Below, piece after piece: positions 49,963-50,390 of a DNA stretch of 50,390 nt. Position 1 is the first letter of the stretch, and every line of letters starts with the position of its first letter. Made by a program: the position numbers and the translations under genes. Under the pieces are notes generated by a model. That model did not search any database. It worked only from the letters and a program-made list of their open reading frames with translations, and was not told where the DNA came from. This stretch comes from Desulfuromonadaceae bacterium UBA2294 (GTDB lineage Bacteria; Desulfobacterota; Desulfuromonadia; Desulfuromonadales; UBA2294): the NCBI GenBank assembly GCA_002345625.1, contig DDWE01000026.1, positions 581 through 50,970 on the forward strand. The letters are read 5' to 3'.

Positions 49963-50390
49963 TTAAAGAAGACCCTGAGTTTTCAAAACGCCGACCAGGT
50001 CTTTAACCGCAGCAACAGACTTGTCCATCATTGCCTGCTCGGTGGCGTCAAGTTTGAATTCGAGAATTCCTTCGACCCCTTTGTCGCCGAGGATTGCCGG
50101 AACGCCGACATAGTAACCTTTAATGCCGAATTCACCGTTGAGGTAAACGCAGGTGGGGAGGACGCGTTTCGAGTCTTTGAGGATCGATTCGGCCATGGCA
50201 ATCGCCGAGGAAGCCGGGCTGTAGAAAGCACTGCCGGTTTTGAGCAGGGCAACGACTTCGCCGCCGGCGCCACGGGTGCGCTTGACCATAGCTTCCATAA
50301 CTTCTTTGGCTTTGTCAGCACTTTTGTACTTCTTTTCAAGGAGTTCCATGACCGGAATGCCTTGAACGCTGGCATAACGGACCAGGGGAA
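49963..50390 (-). CDS. mdh: Malate dehydrogenase, C-terminal part (5' end outside window)
   Basis: The frame is open to the window edge and gives the last 142 residues (PLVRYASVQGIPVMELLEKK onward) of an LDH/MDH-family malate dehydrogenase. The substrate-side and helix regions LLKTGSAFYSPASSAIAMAE and the subunit contact YLNGEFGIKGYYVGVPAILG match the Geobacter-type Mdh. The NAD-binding and catalytic histidine parts are outside the window. It lies upstream of korDABC, both serving the TCA cycle. Confidence 0.9.
   Translation of the reverse strand, partial: PLVRYASVQGIPVMELLEKKYKSADKAKEVMEAMVKRTRGAGGEVVALLKTGSAFYSPASSAIAMAESILKDSKRVLPTCVYLNGEFGIKGYYVGVPAILGDKGVEGILEFKLDATEQAMMDKSVAAVKDLVGVLKTQGLL

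Noticed and set aside
1..50390. CRISPR arrays, insertion sequences, prophage or toxin-antitoxin genes
   Set aside because: No regular direct repeats with spacers, transposase or integrase motifs, or typical small gene pairs were seen.

Overview
The window reads as chromosomal DNA of a Desulfuromonadales/Geobacter-type bacterium. Reasons: a Geobacter-like S10-spc-alpha ribosomal order (secY-adk-map-rpmJ, no infA), an acetate-type carbon metabolism set (succinyl-CoA:acetate CoA-transferase, ferredoxin-dependent 2-oxoglutarate oxidoreductase korDABC next to mdh), and a GEMM-I type cyclic-dinucleotide riboswitch, a class well represented in that order. The genus cannot be fixed from this sequence alone. 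No transposase, CRISPR array, prophage or frameshifted gene was seen. REGION 1 (1-15382, + strand): the end of tuf, then an unbroken ribosomal superoperon from rpsJ to rplQ with secY, adk, map and rpoA embedded, closed by a hairpin terminator. Several members are zinc-binding (C+) forms. REGION 2 (15437-15617, - strand): a tRNA-Val(CAC) gene with its own near-consensus sigma-70 promoter and terminator. REGION 3 (15618-26525, - strand): an envelope block. In transcription order it holds a DUF190 protein, an MnmM-like methyltransferase, a LolA-like periplasmic protein, two FtsX/LolC-type permeases, a LolD-like ATPase, an outer-membrane barrel, a DUF2339/DUF3999 membrane pair and a YbgC-type thioesterase. 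The LolA-like/permease/ATPase/barrel set could make one trans-envelope lipid or lipoprotein route. REGION 4 (26662-37915, - strand): the most unusual part. A sigma-54 type promoter (GG-N10-GC) and an approximately 90-nt GEMM-I riboswitch aptamer precede four secreted genes: a 1058-residue choice-of-anchor-L/GEVED/DUF11 protein, a 160-residue DUF11-like protein, a 371-residue DUF11 protein and a giant (up to 1943-residue) DUF11/OmpA-like/beta-barrel protein. A small Arg/Trp-rich ORF with a strong ribosome binding site sits between the second and third. In the aptamer, the base matching G20 of the Vc2 riboswitch reads A, the mark of the 3',3'-cGAMP-responsive GEMM-Ib subgroup. I infer a surface apparatus switched by RpoN and a cyclic dinucleotide. 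REGION 5 (37931-43565, - strand): a glycosyltransferase and a YdjC-like deacetylase (overlapping genes), the CoA-transferase with a strong promoter and two tandem direct repeats in its leader, bamD, a DUF3617 protein and the manganese exporter mntP. REGION 6 (43743-46964, + strand): an AI-2E family membrane protein, an orphan DppC-type permease, a YchJ-like protein and mutM. REGION 7 (47026-50390, - strand): korC, korB, korA, korD and the 3' part of mdh, which with the CoA-transferase fit acetate oxidation through the TCA cycle.
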